Positions 27,169-34,923 of a DNA stretch of 64,000 nucleotides are shown piece by piece. Made by a program: the position numbers and the translations under genes. Every line of letters starts with the position of its first letter. Within the stretch, counting starts at the first letter, position 1. The stretch comes from Nevskia ramosa DSM 11499 (GTDB taxonomy: Bacteria > Pseudomonadota > Gammaproteobacteria > Nevskiales > Nevskiaceae), in the NCBI RefSeq assembly GCF_000420645.1, contig NZ_ATVI01000005.1:248001-312000 (forward strand), written 5' to 3'. The notes under the pieces were generated by a model. The model was not told the origin of the DNA. It saw only the letters and a program-made list of their open reading frames with translations, and did not search any database.

Positions 27169-27957
27169 ATGTCCACGACTGCTACCGCACTGACCGTCGA
27201 GAACGGCATCGCGCGCCTGCGCTTCACCGATCCCGAGCACGGCAACCCGATCAACCGCCGGCTCTGTGACGAGATGTGCGACCGCGCCATCGAACTGTCC
27301 TGCCGCAACGATGTACGGGTGGTGCTGGTCACGGCCGAAGGCAAGAACTTCGGCTTCGGCGGTGACATCGCGCACTTCGTCAGCCAGGGCGACCAGCTGC
27401 CGGCCGAGATCAAGCGGATGACCGCGACGATTCATAGCGCCATCGCCCGCCTGCAGCGGATGGATGCGCCGATGGTGGTCGCCGTGCAGGGCGTCTGCGC
27501 CGGTGGATCGGCGGCCTTTGCCGCGGGTTGCGATGTCGTGGTCAGTGCAGACAATGCGCGCTGGGTCGCCGCTTACACCGGCATCGGCTACAGCACCGAC
27601 GCCAGCGCCACGGTGATGTTCTCGCGCCGCATGGGCCTCGCCCGCGCCCGCAATTTCCTGCTGCGAAATCAGACGCTCGATGCGCAGGCCGCGCTTGCGG
27701 CGGGTCTGGTCGATGAAGTGGTGCCTGCCGAGCAGTTGCTGGCCAAGGCCGAGGCGATCGCACTGAAATTCGCGGCAGGGCCGACCAAGGCTTACGGCGA
27801 AGTGCGCCGCCTGCTGTTGTCGGTGCAGGACCAGCCGCTGGAAACGCAGCTGGAAATGGAAGCGCAGGCGCTGTCACGCGTTGCATCCACCGAGGACGCG
27901 CGCGAAGGTCTGGTCGCGTTCAACGAGAAGCGCAAGCCGCGCTTCACCGGCCGCTAG
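27169..27957 (+). CDS. Crotonase-superfamily protein (isomerase-like active site)
   Basis: This 262-residue enoyl-CoA hydratase/isomerase-fold protein has oxyanion-hole segments NFGFGGDI and GVCAGGSAAFAAGCD. The positions of the two hydratase glutamates are Ala116 and Tyr136. Asp144, in GYSTDAS, falls where PaaG-type isomerases keep a catalytic Asp, so isomerisation is more likely than hydration. The ATG was chosen at STTATALTVENG because upstream in-frame sequence does not look like protein. The next gene starts 2 nt after its stop, so the two share a transcript. Confidence 0.8.
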   Translation: MSTTATALTVENGIARLRFTDPEHGNPINRRLCDEMCDRAIELSCRNDVRVVLVTAEGKNFGFGGDIAHFVSQGDQLPAEIKRMTATIHSAIARLQRMDAPMVVAVQGVCAGGSAAFAAGCDVVVSADNARWVAAYTGIGYSTDASATVMFSRRMGLARARNFLLRNQTLDAQAALAAGLVDEVVPAEQLLAKAEAIALKFAAGPTKAYGEVRRLLLSVQDQPLETQLEMEAQALSRVASTEDAREGLVAFNEKRKPRFTGR

Positions 27958-27959
27958 AC

Positions 27960-28613
27960 ATGTCGATACCGCTGCCACCCGGCCAGATCGAGCGCCCGCA
28001 GTTCCCGCGCTTCGGTCTCGGCAAGTTCGCGCGGCGGTTTCCCGCCGAACCGGACCGCATTCGCTTACAGGTCGGCGGCGATGTCGAGCGCAAGCTGAAC
28101 GTCGAGGCGCTGCTGCAGGCCTTGCCGAGGATCGAGCAGCAGAGCGATTTCCACTGTGTCACCACCTGGTCGATCATCGGGGCGCGCTGGAGCGGCTGGC
28201 GCTTCGCCGATTTCTATCGGCAGATCGTCGTGGCCGAGGCTCGCCCCCTGGCACAAGCCGAGTTCGTGGTCCTACGGGGTGAGGATGGTTACTGCAGCTG
28301 CCTGCCGCTGGAAGATTTGCTGCGAGATGACGTGATGCTGGCCGACCGTCTCGATGGCCACAGTGTCGGACATGGGCTCGAGCACGGCGCGCCGCTGCGT
28401 TTGATTGCGCCGGCGCATTACGGCTACAAGAACGTCAAGCATCTGGTCGCGATCGAATTCTGGCGCGATCGCCGCGCCTACCGCTTTCCGCTTCCGTATC
28501 CCACGTTCATGGATCATCCGCGGGCGCGCGTCGCCTTCGAGGAGCGCGGACGGCTGTTTCCAGGGCAGATCCTGCGCTATCTGTATCGCCTGATTATTCC
28601 GCTCAACGTCTAA
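27960..28613 (+). CDS. Sulfite-oxidase-like molybdopterin-domain protein
   Basis: This 217-residue protein has the oxidoreductase molybdopterin-binding fold (PF00174). DFHCVTTWS carries the Cys expected to bind molybdenum, and HGAPLRLIAPAHYGYKNVKHLVAIEF is the typical end of the domain. There is no signal peptide, no heme domain and no dimerisation domain, so it is a minimal, probably cytoplasmic, relative of MsrP/sulfite oxidase. Its substrate is unknown. Cotranscription with a crotonase (2-nt gap) is unexpected for this family. Confidence 0.8.
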   Translation: MSIPLPPGQIERPQFPRFGLGKFARRFPAEPDRIRLQVGGDVERKLNVEALLQALPRIEQQSDFHCVTTWSIIGARWSGWRFADFYRQIVVAEARPLAQAEFVVLRGEDGYCSCLPLEDLLRDDVMLADRLDGHSVGHGLEHGAPLRLIAPAHYGYKNVKHLVAIEFWRDRRAYRFPLPYPTFMDHPRARVAFEERGRLFPGQILRYLYRLIIPLNV

Positions 28614-28663
28614 GTATTCGCCAAAGCGCTGGCAGCACATCGGCGCAAGCAGGCTCGCTGAAT

Positions 28664-29314
28664 TCAGCCGATCAGCTGTTGCCGCAAGGCGATCGCCACT
28701 GCATGCGCCCGGTCCGCTGCGCCCAGCTTTTCGTAGATCTTCTTGAGATGGGACTTCACCGTCTCCTCGGTGATCGACAGCGTCTTGGCGATCATCTTGT
28801 TGCTCAGGCCGTCGGCCAGGGCTTCGAGGATGTGCATCTCGCGGACTGAAAGTGCGCCGCGATCGTCGGCGGTGCGGGCGTCCTGCACCAGGCGCTTGAG
28901 CAGCGGCATGGTGATCTCGGCTTGCAGGTAGGCGCCGCCGTGGGCCACCGAGCGCACGGCGCGCAGCAGGTCGTTGCCGGAGGCGCTCTTGAGCAGATAG
29001 CCACGCGCGCCGGCGTTCATCGTGCTCCAGACATAACCGGGGTTGTCGTACATCGTGAAGACGATGATCCGGGTTTCCGGATGCGCGGCCATGATTTCGG
29101 CGATCGCGCTCATGCCGCTCTGGCCGGGCATCTTGAGGTCGATGACGATGATCTCCGGATAGGGCAGCAGCGTCTCCATCATGGCGATGCCGCTCTGTGC
29201 GTCGCCCGCCTGTCCCACCACGGTGATGTCGGTTTCCTGATCGAGCATGCGGGCGATGGCCTGGCGCAGCACGTGGTGATCGTCGATCAGGAAGACATGG
29301 GTCTGGCCGTTCAC
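28664..29314 (-). CDS. NarL/LuxR-type response regulator
   Basis: This 216-residue regulator has a receiver domain (residues 5-120) with acidic D11-D12, the phosphoacceptor Asp59 in VIDLKMPG, and Lys in GYLLKSAS. A GerE/LuxR HTH (about 150-212) contains LSVREMHILEALADGLSNKMIA and TVKSHLKKIYEKLG. The start codon is GTG and overlaps the kinase stop (GTGA), so the pair is translationally coupled. Its targets are not known; the flanking epoxide and aldehyde operons are candidates. Confidence 0.93.
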   Translation of the reverse strand: MNGQTHVFLIDDHHVLRQAIARMLDQETDITVVGQAGDAQSGIAMMETLLPYPEIIVIDLKMPGQSGMSAIAEIMAAHPETRIIVFTMYDNPGYVWSTMNAGARGYLLKSASGNDLLRAVRSVAHGGAYLQAEITMPLLKRLVQDARTADDRGALSVREMHILEALADGLSNKMIAKTLSITEETVKSHLKKIYEKLGAADRAHAVAIALRQQLIG

Positions 29315-30603
29315 GATTCGGTTCTCGGCAGACGCACTTCGATGCGAGTACCACGACGCCCGTTGCCAGCCTCGACACTCAAACGTCCGCCGGCAGCCTC
29401 GGCGCGTTCGCGCATCGTCATCAGGCCGTAGTGGCCGATCGGGACCTTGCCGGGATCGAAGCCCAAGCCATCATCGCTGATGCTCAGCAGCACTTCGTCG
29501 CCGCCCTGAGGTTCGAGCACTACTTCGACAGAGCTTGCATGAGCGTGTTTCTGGATGTTCAGCAGCGCTTCCTGCAGCAGCCGGAACAGCATCGCGTCCT
29601 GCCGCGAGCGCCAGTCGCGCAGTCTGGGATCGATGCGGCAGCTCAGGCGGTAGGCGGCAATCTCGGAGTGGCGGGCGAGATGTTCGCTGGCGGCTTCATA
29701 AAAGCCCAGCTCGTCGAGTACCGTCGGGCGCAGCTCGTTCATGATCGAGCGCACGTCGTGCGTGCAGGCGCGCACGGTGATTTCCAGTTCGCCAAGTTTT
29801 TCCCGCAGCGCTTCGCGGTTGTCGAGCCCGTCCTGGCATTGCTCGATGCCCTGCCTCAAGCCGAACAGGTGGCCGCTCATGCGGTCGTGCAGTTCGCCGG
29901 AGATGTTGCGCCGTTCTTCTTCCTGTACCTGTGCGAAGCGGCGCAGCACGGCCTGGTAGCGGTCGCCGGATTCACGCAGCGTGCGCGCGTGTTCGAGGAT
30001 CAGGCTGGCGTGCTCGCGTGCCCACTCGGCGAGGATCGCGCCCATGAATCCCGCGAAGCCAAGCAGGAAGAACTTGGTGGTCAGCATCAAGTAGGTTTCG
30101 CGGCCGGCGTCGCCGCCGTACAGGCTGCTGTACTGCGGCTCGGTGAAGAAGATCAGCAAGGTGACGAAGCAGTTGAAGCAGGCGATGCCGAGCGATTCCC
30201 AGACGCCGAAGCGGATCGCCACCGACATCTGCGTGAAATAGAAGAACGGGTAGAGGATCGAGTCGATGCCGCCGGTGACCAGACAGATCATGCCCGCGAG
30301 CAACGGATCGCTGAACGTGGTGATCACGGCCGTGCGGCGGATGTTGCGAGTGCGCGCGGCTTCGAAATGCGCCCAGATGCCGTAGACGACGCCAGCCGTG
30401 TACACCGCCCAGACCGGTGTCAGCCCCAGCGCGTAGCCGTGGCCGCGCAGCACGATGAACCAGCCGACCAGGCCGATGTTGCGCAGCCAGCGGATGTCCT
30501 TCTCGGCGCGGCGCAGGCGATTTTCGTCCTGTCCGGCTTCGACCCAGAGCCGCTCGCGATCAAGCCGCAGCACTTCGGGTGATGCAGACCACAAGCTCGT
30601 CAT
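29311..30603 (-). CDS. Membrane sensor histidine kinase, HisKA_3 (NarX/DegS) type
   Basis: This 430-residue kinase has several N-terminal transmembrane helices (about residues 45-200) without a large periplasmic loop, so it probably senses something within or near the membrane. A coiled segment then leads to the dimerisation/phosphoacceptor helix ERRNISGELHDRMSGHL. The ATP-binding domain contains LFRLLQEALLNIQKHA and SISDDGLGFDPG. It is the cognate kinase of the overlapping response regulator. Confidence 0.92.
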   Translation of the reverse strand: MTSLWSASPEVLRLDRERLWVEAGQDENRLRRAEKDIRWLRNIGLVGWFIVLRGHGYALGLTPVWAVYTAGVVYGIWAHFEAARTRNIRRTAVITTFSDPLLAGMICLVTGGIDSILYPFFYFTQMSVAIRFGVWESLGIACFNCFVTLLIFFTEPQYSSLYGGDAGRETYLMLTTKFFLLGFAGFMGAILAEWAREHASLILEHARTLRESGDRYQAVLRRFAQVQEEERRNISGELHDRMSGHLFGLRQGIEQCQDGLDNREALREKLGELEITVRACTHDVRSIMNELRPTVLDELGFYEAASEHLARHSEIAAYRLSCRIDPRLRDWRSRQDAMLFRLLQEALLNIQKHAHASSVEVVLEPQGGDEVLLSISDDGLGFDPGKVPIGHYGLMTMRERAEAAGGRLSVEAGNGRRGTRIEVRLPRTES

Positions 30604-30685
30604 GGGCAGCCACCGGCGTCGCGGAGAGAATTCAGCATACTCCGCGCTGGTTCCGCTTCGGCCTCGATCTCGACGATGTTCAGAG

Positions 30686-31078
30686 CTAGAGCTTCATGCC
30701 GCTTTGCCGCTCGAAATCGGCGAGATCGAAGTAGTCGCTGAAGCGGGTGATCTTGCCGTTGCGGATCTCGAACACGCCGGTCACCGGCAGCGCGATACGG
30801 ATGCCGTTGCGCATCAGGAAGTGATCGATGCGTTCCGCGATCACCAGCCCAGGCTCGGCGGCGAGGGTGATGACGTCGAGGCTTGCCAGTTCGAACGCGT
30901 CGAGGAAGGCGACGAAGATCTGCCGGATGCCGGCGATGCCCTTGATCGGCGCCACCGGCACGTTGTGGTAGACCGCGTTGTCCGCGAAGCAGCCGCACAG
31001 GGTTTCGAGGTTGCGGCCGGTCCAGGCGCCGAGGAAATGGCGCACCAGCTTCTCGGAAGCTTCTTTGGTGTCGTTCAT
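30686..31078 (-). CDS. Limonene-1,2-epoxide hydrolase-family protein
   Basis: This 130-residue cystatin-like (NTF2) fold protein strongly resembles Rhodococcus limonene-1,2-epoxide hydrolase. All five catalytic residues are present with matching spacing: Tyr37 and Asn39 (VYHNVP), Arg83 and Asp85 (AERID), and Asp115 (SDYFD), matching Tyr53, Asn55, Arg99, Asp101 and Asp132. Single-step water attack on a cyclic or terpenoid epoxide is therefore likely. AAGGA lies 8 nt upstream of the ATG. The gene is 20 nt after the SDR and last in the amidohydrolase-SDR operon. SnoaL-like proteins share the fold but not this Arg/Asp set. Confidence 0.82.
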   Translation of the reverse strand: MNDTKEASEKLVRHFLGAWTGRNLETLCGCFADNAVYHNVPVAPIKGIAGIRQIFVAFLDAFELASLDVITLAAEPGLVIAERIDHFLMRNGIRIALPVTGVFEIRNGKITRFSDYFDLADFERQSGMKL

Positions 31079-31098
31079 GTGCTCATCCTTGGAAATGC

Positions 31099-31860
31099 CT
31101 ACTGCGCGATGTGGCCGCCGTCGACGGCCAGATGGGTGCCGGTGATGTAGCCCGAGCGGCTGGAGCCAAGGAACAGCGCGGCCTCGGCCACTTCTTCGCA
31201 GCTGGCGTTGCGGCCCATCGGGTTCATCGCCTTGAGTGCCTCGCGGATCGCGGCATCGCCGCCGAACAGTCGGTCCAGCATCGGCGTATCGACCATGTGC
31301 GGGCACAGGGCATTCACGCGGATGCCGTGCTTTGCCACATTCAGCGCGGTGGACTTCACGAGGCCGAGGATCGCGTGCTTGCTGGCGACATAGGCGGCAA
31401 GTCCCGAAGCGCCGACCAGCCCGGCGACCGAGGCGGTTGCGACGAGGACGCCGGACTTGCGCTCGATCATCTTCGGCAGCGCAGCCTTGAAAGTGCGCCA
31501 GGTGCCGACGAGGTTGATGTCGATGTGGCGCTGGAAGTCCGCCTCGGACTGCGCCCAGACGTCTGCTGGCTGGCCGAGGATGCCGGCGTTGGCGTAGACC
31601 ACGTCCGGATGGCCGAAGCCCGCTGCGCTCTTCGCGAACAAGCTGTCCAGATCGTCCTGGCTGCGCACATCGCAGCAGGCGGAGATGACTTCAATACCCT
31701 TCAATTCGGCCGATGCCAGCGTTTCGTCCAGACCCGCTGCATCGACATCGCCGAGCACCAGTCGCGCGCCTTCGCGAGCGGCGGCAAAAGCGATGGCGCG
31801 GCCGATGCCAGCGGCTGCGCCCGTGATCAGCACGGTCTTGCCGGCGAAGTCGGCAGTCAT
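31099..31860 (-). CDS. Short-chain dehydrogenase/reductase
   Basis: This 253-residue classical SDR has the nucleotide motif TGAAAGIG, NAG, a catalytic Ser in TASVAG, and Tyr/Lys in YVASK. Asp at the end of the second strand (LVLGDVDAAG) favours NAD(H) over NADP(H). It is predicted to oxidise a secondary alcohol or reduce a ketone. The start overlaps the amidohydrolase stop by 4 nt, and the epoxide hydrolase follows after 20 nt. A diol from that enzyme would be a natural substrate, which is inference. Confidence 0.93.
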   Translation of the reverse strand: MTADFAGKTVLITGAAAGIGRAIAFAAAREGARLVLGDVDAAGLDETLASAELKGIEVISACCDVRSQDDLDSLFAKSAAGFGHPDVVYANAGILGQPADVWAQSEADFQRHIDINLVGTWRTFKAALPKMIERKSGVLVATASVAGLVGASGLAAYVASKHAILGLVKSTALNVAKHGIRVNALCPHMVDTPMLDRLFGGDAAIREALKAMNPMGRNASCEEVAEAALFLGSSRSGYITGTHLAVDGGHIAQ

Positions 31861-33353
31861 GAACTCTGCCCGCTCGATTTGCGAATGAAGCCGTAATACT
31901 GGTTCGACGGCTTGCCGCCAGCGGCCAGGTACTCGGCCTTGGCCTGGGCCAGCAGATCGCCGCGCCATTGCTTGGCGGCCATGTCCTTGTGCAGATTGAA
32001 CACGCCAGCAGCGTTGGTCGCGAAGATGTCCGACTTCACCTTGCCATCCGCCGGGCCCAGCGGCGCGAAGCCGTGCGCCTTCTGCATCGCCTGCGGAATC
32101 TCGATGCGCCGGAACGCTTCGATCTGCCATTGCGGCGAGCCATACCAGACCGAGTCCGTGCCCCAGACCACGTGATCCGCACCCATGCCCTTGATCAGCG
32201 TGCCGAGCACCGCTGCGGCCAGCTTCGGGTGGGTGACCGCGCAACTGCCGAAGGTGGTGCCGAGTTCGGCGTAGACATTGCTGACACCGAATTTCGCCGG
32301 CACTTCGGCGAGCTGGGTTACCCAGTCGATCTGGCCGGTCTTGTCGAACTCGGCAAGCACCGGGTCCGGGCTCGACAGGAAGTTGCGGAAGCCCGAGTGG
32401 TAGATGACGAACTTCAGGCCCGGCCAGTCCTTCGCAGCCTTGCCGACGTCGTCGACCATGGCGTTCTGCCAGTGGGTCATGGTCCGCTTGTAGTCGTCCG
32501 GCAGCAGGCCCTTGTGGACGCAGACGGTGCGAATGCCGGACTTCATCATCTTCTCGTAGGCCGGATACATCAGCTTCTCGTCATCCATGCGCCACGGGTA
32601 CTGCGAGTTCTCGAACGGATCGCCGAGCGTGTAGCCCTTCCAGCCGTCCGGCTTATACAACTCGATGGCCTTGTCGATCTCTTCGAGCCAGCCTTTCTGG
32701 CCAGGTGCGATGACGCTGTGGCAGAGCATGCGGCGCGAGCCGGCGGCCTCGTTGACCAGACGACGTGCCTGCTCCAGCCCGGCATTGCCGACGATGACGT
32801 TGTCGCCCTGCTCGGACGGTGCGGCGCTGACCAAACCGATGGTGGTGTCGCTATCGAAGAACACCTCTTTCAGGAAGTGATCGAACTTGTAGCGTTCGAT
32901 GCTGACGCCTTCCTTCGCCATCACCGGATTCCAGTTCTTGGCGTACTCGCCGAGCGACAGCACGATGTTCTTCTTGTAGTCGTCGCGGACGAAGTGCAGC
33001 TGCACGTCGATGATGGTCTGGTCGAGCAGTCGCTTGCGCAGCGCATTGGCCACGTCCGGATCGAGCGCGGCGGCGTTGGCATCGTTGAAGTAGCTGCCGA
33101 AGACGGTGTTCATCGCCGCGAACGCGGCGGTCATGCCGACGCTGCTGCGCAGAAAATCGCGACGACTGACGCCGAGCTTGCGGCTGTGAATGGTGGCCAG
33201 TTGCCCGAGTTCGTGCTCGACTCTTTTCTGCTGTTCGGTCTGCGCGATCGGCAGGAATTCGCCGTTGGAAATCATCTGCGTGGGCACCGGCCAGCCGGTC
33301 TTGCCATCGTCCAGCGAGCTTATTTCCTTGATCTGCCGTTCATCGAGCCACAT
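31857..33353 (-). CDS. Tat-exported amidohydrolase-family (PF04909) protein
   Basis: This 498-residue TIM-barrel metal-dependent hydrolase of the amidohydrolase_2 type has the segments VIYHSGFRNF, HVVWGTDSVWYG and DIFATNAAGVF. The usual DxHxH metal motif near the start of the barrel appears as DVQLHF, a possible loss of one ligand. A twin-arginine signal (VSRRDFLRSSVGMTAAFAAM) sits unusually far in, at residues 62-82, after a 60-residue N-terminal region. GGGGGAG precedes the chosen ATG. It heads the operon with the SDR and epoxide hydrolase. Hydrolase or decarboxylase activity cannot be distinguished. Confidence 0.82.
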   Translation of the reverse strand: MWLDERQIKEISSLDDGKTGWPVPTQMISNGEFLPIAQTEQQKRVEHELGQLATIHSRKLGVSRRDFLRSSVGMTAAFAAMNTVFGSYFNDANAAALDPDVANALRKRLLDQTIIDVQLHFVRDDYKKNIVLSLGEYAKNWNPVMAKEGVSIERYKFDHFLKEVFFDSDTTIGLVSAAPSEQGDNVIVGNAGLEQARRLVNEAAGSRRMLCHSVIAPGQKGWLEEIDKAIELYKPDGWKGYTLGDPFENSQYPWRMDDEKLMYPAYEKMMKSGIRTVCVHKGLLPDDYKRTMTHWQNAMVDDVGKAAKDWPGLKFVIYHSGFRNFLSSPDPVLAEFDKTGQIDWVTQLAEVPAKFGVSNVYAELGTTFGSCAVTHPKLAAAVLGTLIKGMGADHVVWGTDSVWYGSPQWQIEAFRRIEIPQAMQKAHGFAPLGPADGKVKSDIFATNAAGVFNLHKDMAAKQWRGDLLAQAKAEYLAAGGKPSNQYYGFIRKSSGQSS

Positions 33354-33618
33354 GCGCGTCTCCCCCTCCGTTCGTTCGATCGGCATGGGCGAAACGGGAG
33401 GCGCGAACACCCCGCTACCGGCTCATGCACCTGGACGGGTCTGGATCGGTCGCTTGAACGACGGCGGCTGGAACGAAAGCCGGCGCCCGGCCGCATGGCC
33501 CGCCCTGACATGGATCATGTTGGGCGGGCGATGCGGCGGGTATCACGCGACTCAGGGGTTGTATCGGCTCATTCGGGGGGCGTCGTGACGGTGAGCCGTC
33601 AGGCGGTTTCAGGGGCTG

Positions 33619-34923
33619 TTACTGATCGCGCCGCTCGGCAACCTCCGCCGGGCTGACCTTGCCCTGCTTGTTGCCGAACTGCGCGACGACATAGTTCGCC
33701 AGTTCGGCGATTTCGGTATCCGAGTAGGTGGCGGCGAAGCCGGGCATGTAGATGTGCTGGTCGCCGACATGCATGTCGATCCCTTTCAGGATGATCTGAG
33801 TGACGTTGTGGGCTTCGGCATCGTTGACGCCGCGATTGCCCAGCAAGCCGGCGTGCTGGGTCTGCTGACCATTGCCGTTCCACTGATGGCAGCTGGCGCA
33901 GGCGCCGGCAAACAGTTTTTCGCCTGACGATGCGACATCGCCATCACGCTGGCCCGGCAACAGCGCACTCGATGCCAGCGCCCGCGCAGGCTGCGGATCG
34001 ACCGTGATCGGGTCCTTGCCCTTCTGTGCCGGCACGCTGCGCAGATAGGTGACCAGCGCGGCGACGTCCGGCTTGGCGAGGTGCTGCAGGCTGTACTCGA
34101 CCACTTCGCCCATCGGCCCCGCAGCCGAGGCATGTCCGTCGGCATGTCCACTGGCAAGGTAGCTGGCCAGCTCGCTGTCGCTCCAGGCGCCGATGCCGTG
34201 TTCCTTGTCCGAAGTGATGTTGTAGGCGCGCCAGCCCTGCAGCGATTCGCCGGCCAGTGCCTGCCCATGCTTCAGGCCGAAGCCGAGATTTCTCGGCGTG
34301 TGGCATTCGCCGCAATGGCCGAGTGCCGTGGCCAGGTAGGCGCCGCTGTTCCACTCGGGCGATTGCTTGTCATCGGCGACGAAGCGCTGGCTCTTGAAGA
34401 ACACCGCGTTCCAGAAACCCATCGCCCAGCGCTGGTTGAACGGGAAGCCGAGTTCGTTCGGCTTGTCGGCCTGGGCGATCGGTGCAAGGCTGAACAGATA
34501 GGCCTTGATCGCCAGCACGTCGTCGCGGCTCAGCAGCGTGTAGGACGTGTAGGGGAAGGCCGGATAGATGCGCTGGCCATCGTTGCGGATGCCTTCACGC
34601 ACGGCGCGCACGAACTGATCGTCGGTCCAGGCACCGATGCCGTGCTCGGGATCGGCGGTGATGTTGGTCGAGTAGATGGTGCCGAACGGCAGCTTGAAGG
34701 CAAGGCCACCGGCGTAGGGCTTGTCGCTGCCCGGCACGGTGTGACAGGCGATGCAATCGGCGGCCTTGGTCAGGTATTCGCCACGCGCCAGGATATCCGT
34801 CGAGGCCGCGACGCCGGCCAGCGCCGGTGCCTGGCCATCGGCGGAATCGCTGCGGTTGAGCAGCACATAGCCGCCAGCGCCGACCATCAGCAGGACCACG
34901 GCAACCACCAGCAGACGTTTCAT
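33619..34923 (-). CDS. Triheme cytochrome c subunit of molybdo-aldehyde dehydrogenase
   Basis: This 434-residue periplasmic or membrane-anchored protein has an N-terminal hydrophobic helix. Three c-type heme sites are present: CIACH (57-61), CGECH (204-208) and CASCH (342-346). Relatives pass electrons from quinoprotein alcohol dehydrogenases or molybdo-aldehyde dehydrogenases to ubiquinone. Its start overlaps the molybdenum subunit stop by 4 nt, so here it is the electron acceptor of that enzyme. Heme attachment would need the Ccm system encoded at the far end of this window. Confidence 0.92.
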   Translation of the reverse strand: MKRLLVVAVVLLMVGAGGYVLLNRSDSADGQAPALAGVAASTDILARGEYLTKAADCIACHTVPGSDKPYAGGLAFKLPFGTIYSTNITADPEHGIGAWTDDQFVRAVREGIRNDGQRIYPAFPYTSYTLLSRDDVLAIKAYLFSLAPIAQADKPNELGFPFNQRWAMGFWNAVFFKSQRFVADDKQSPEWNSGAYLATALGHCGECHTPRNLGFGLKHGQALAGESLQGWRAYNITSDKEHGIGAWSDSELASYLASGHADGHASAAGPMGEVVEYSLQHLAKPDVAALVTYLRSVPAQKGKDPITVDPQPARALASSALLPGQRDGDVASSGEKLFAGACASCHQWNGNGQQTQHAGLLGNRGVNDAEAHNVTQIILKGIDMHVGDQHIYMPGFAATYSDTEIAELANYVVAQFGNKQGKVSPAEVAERRDQ

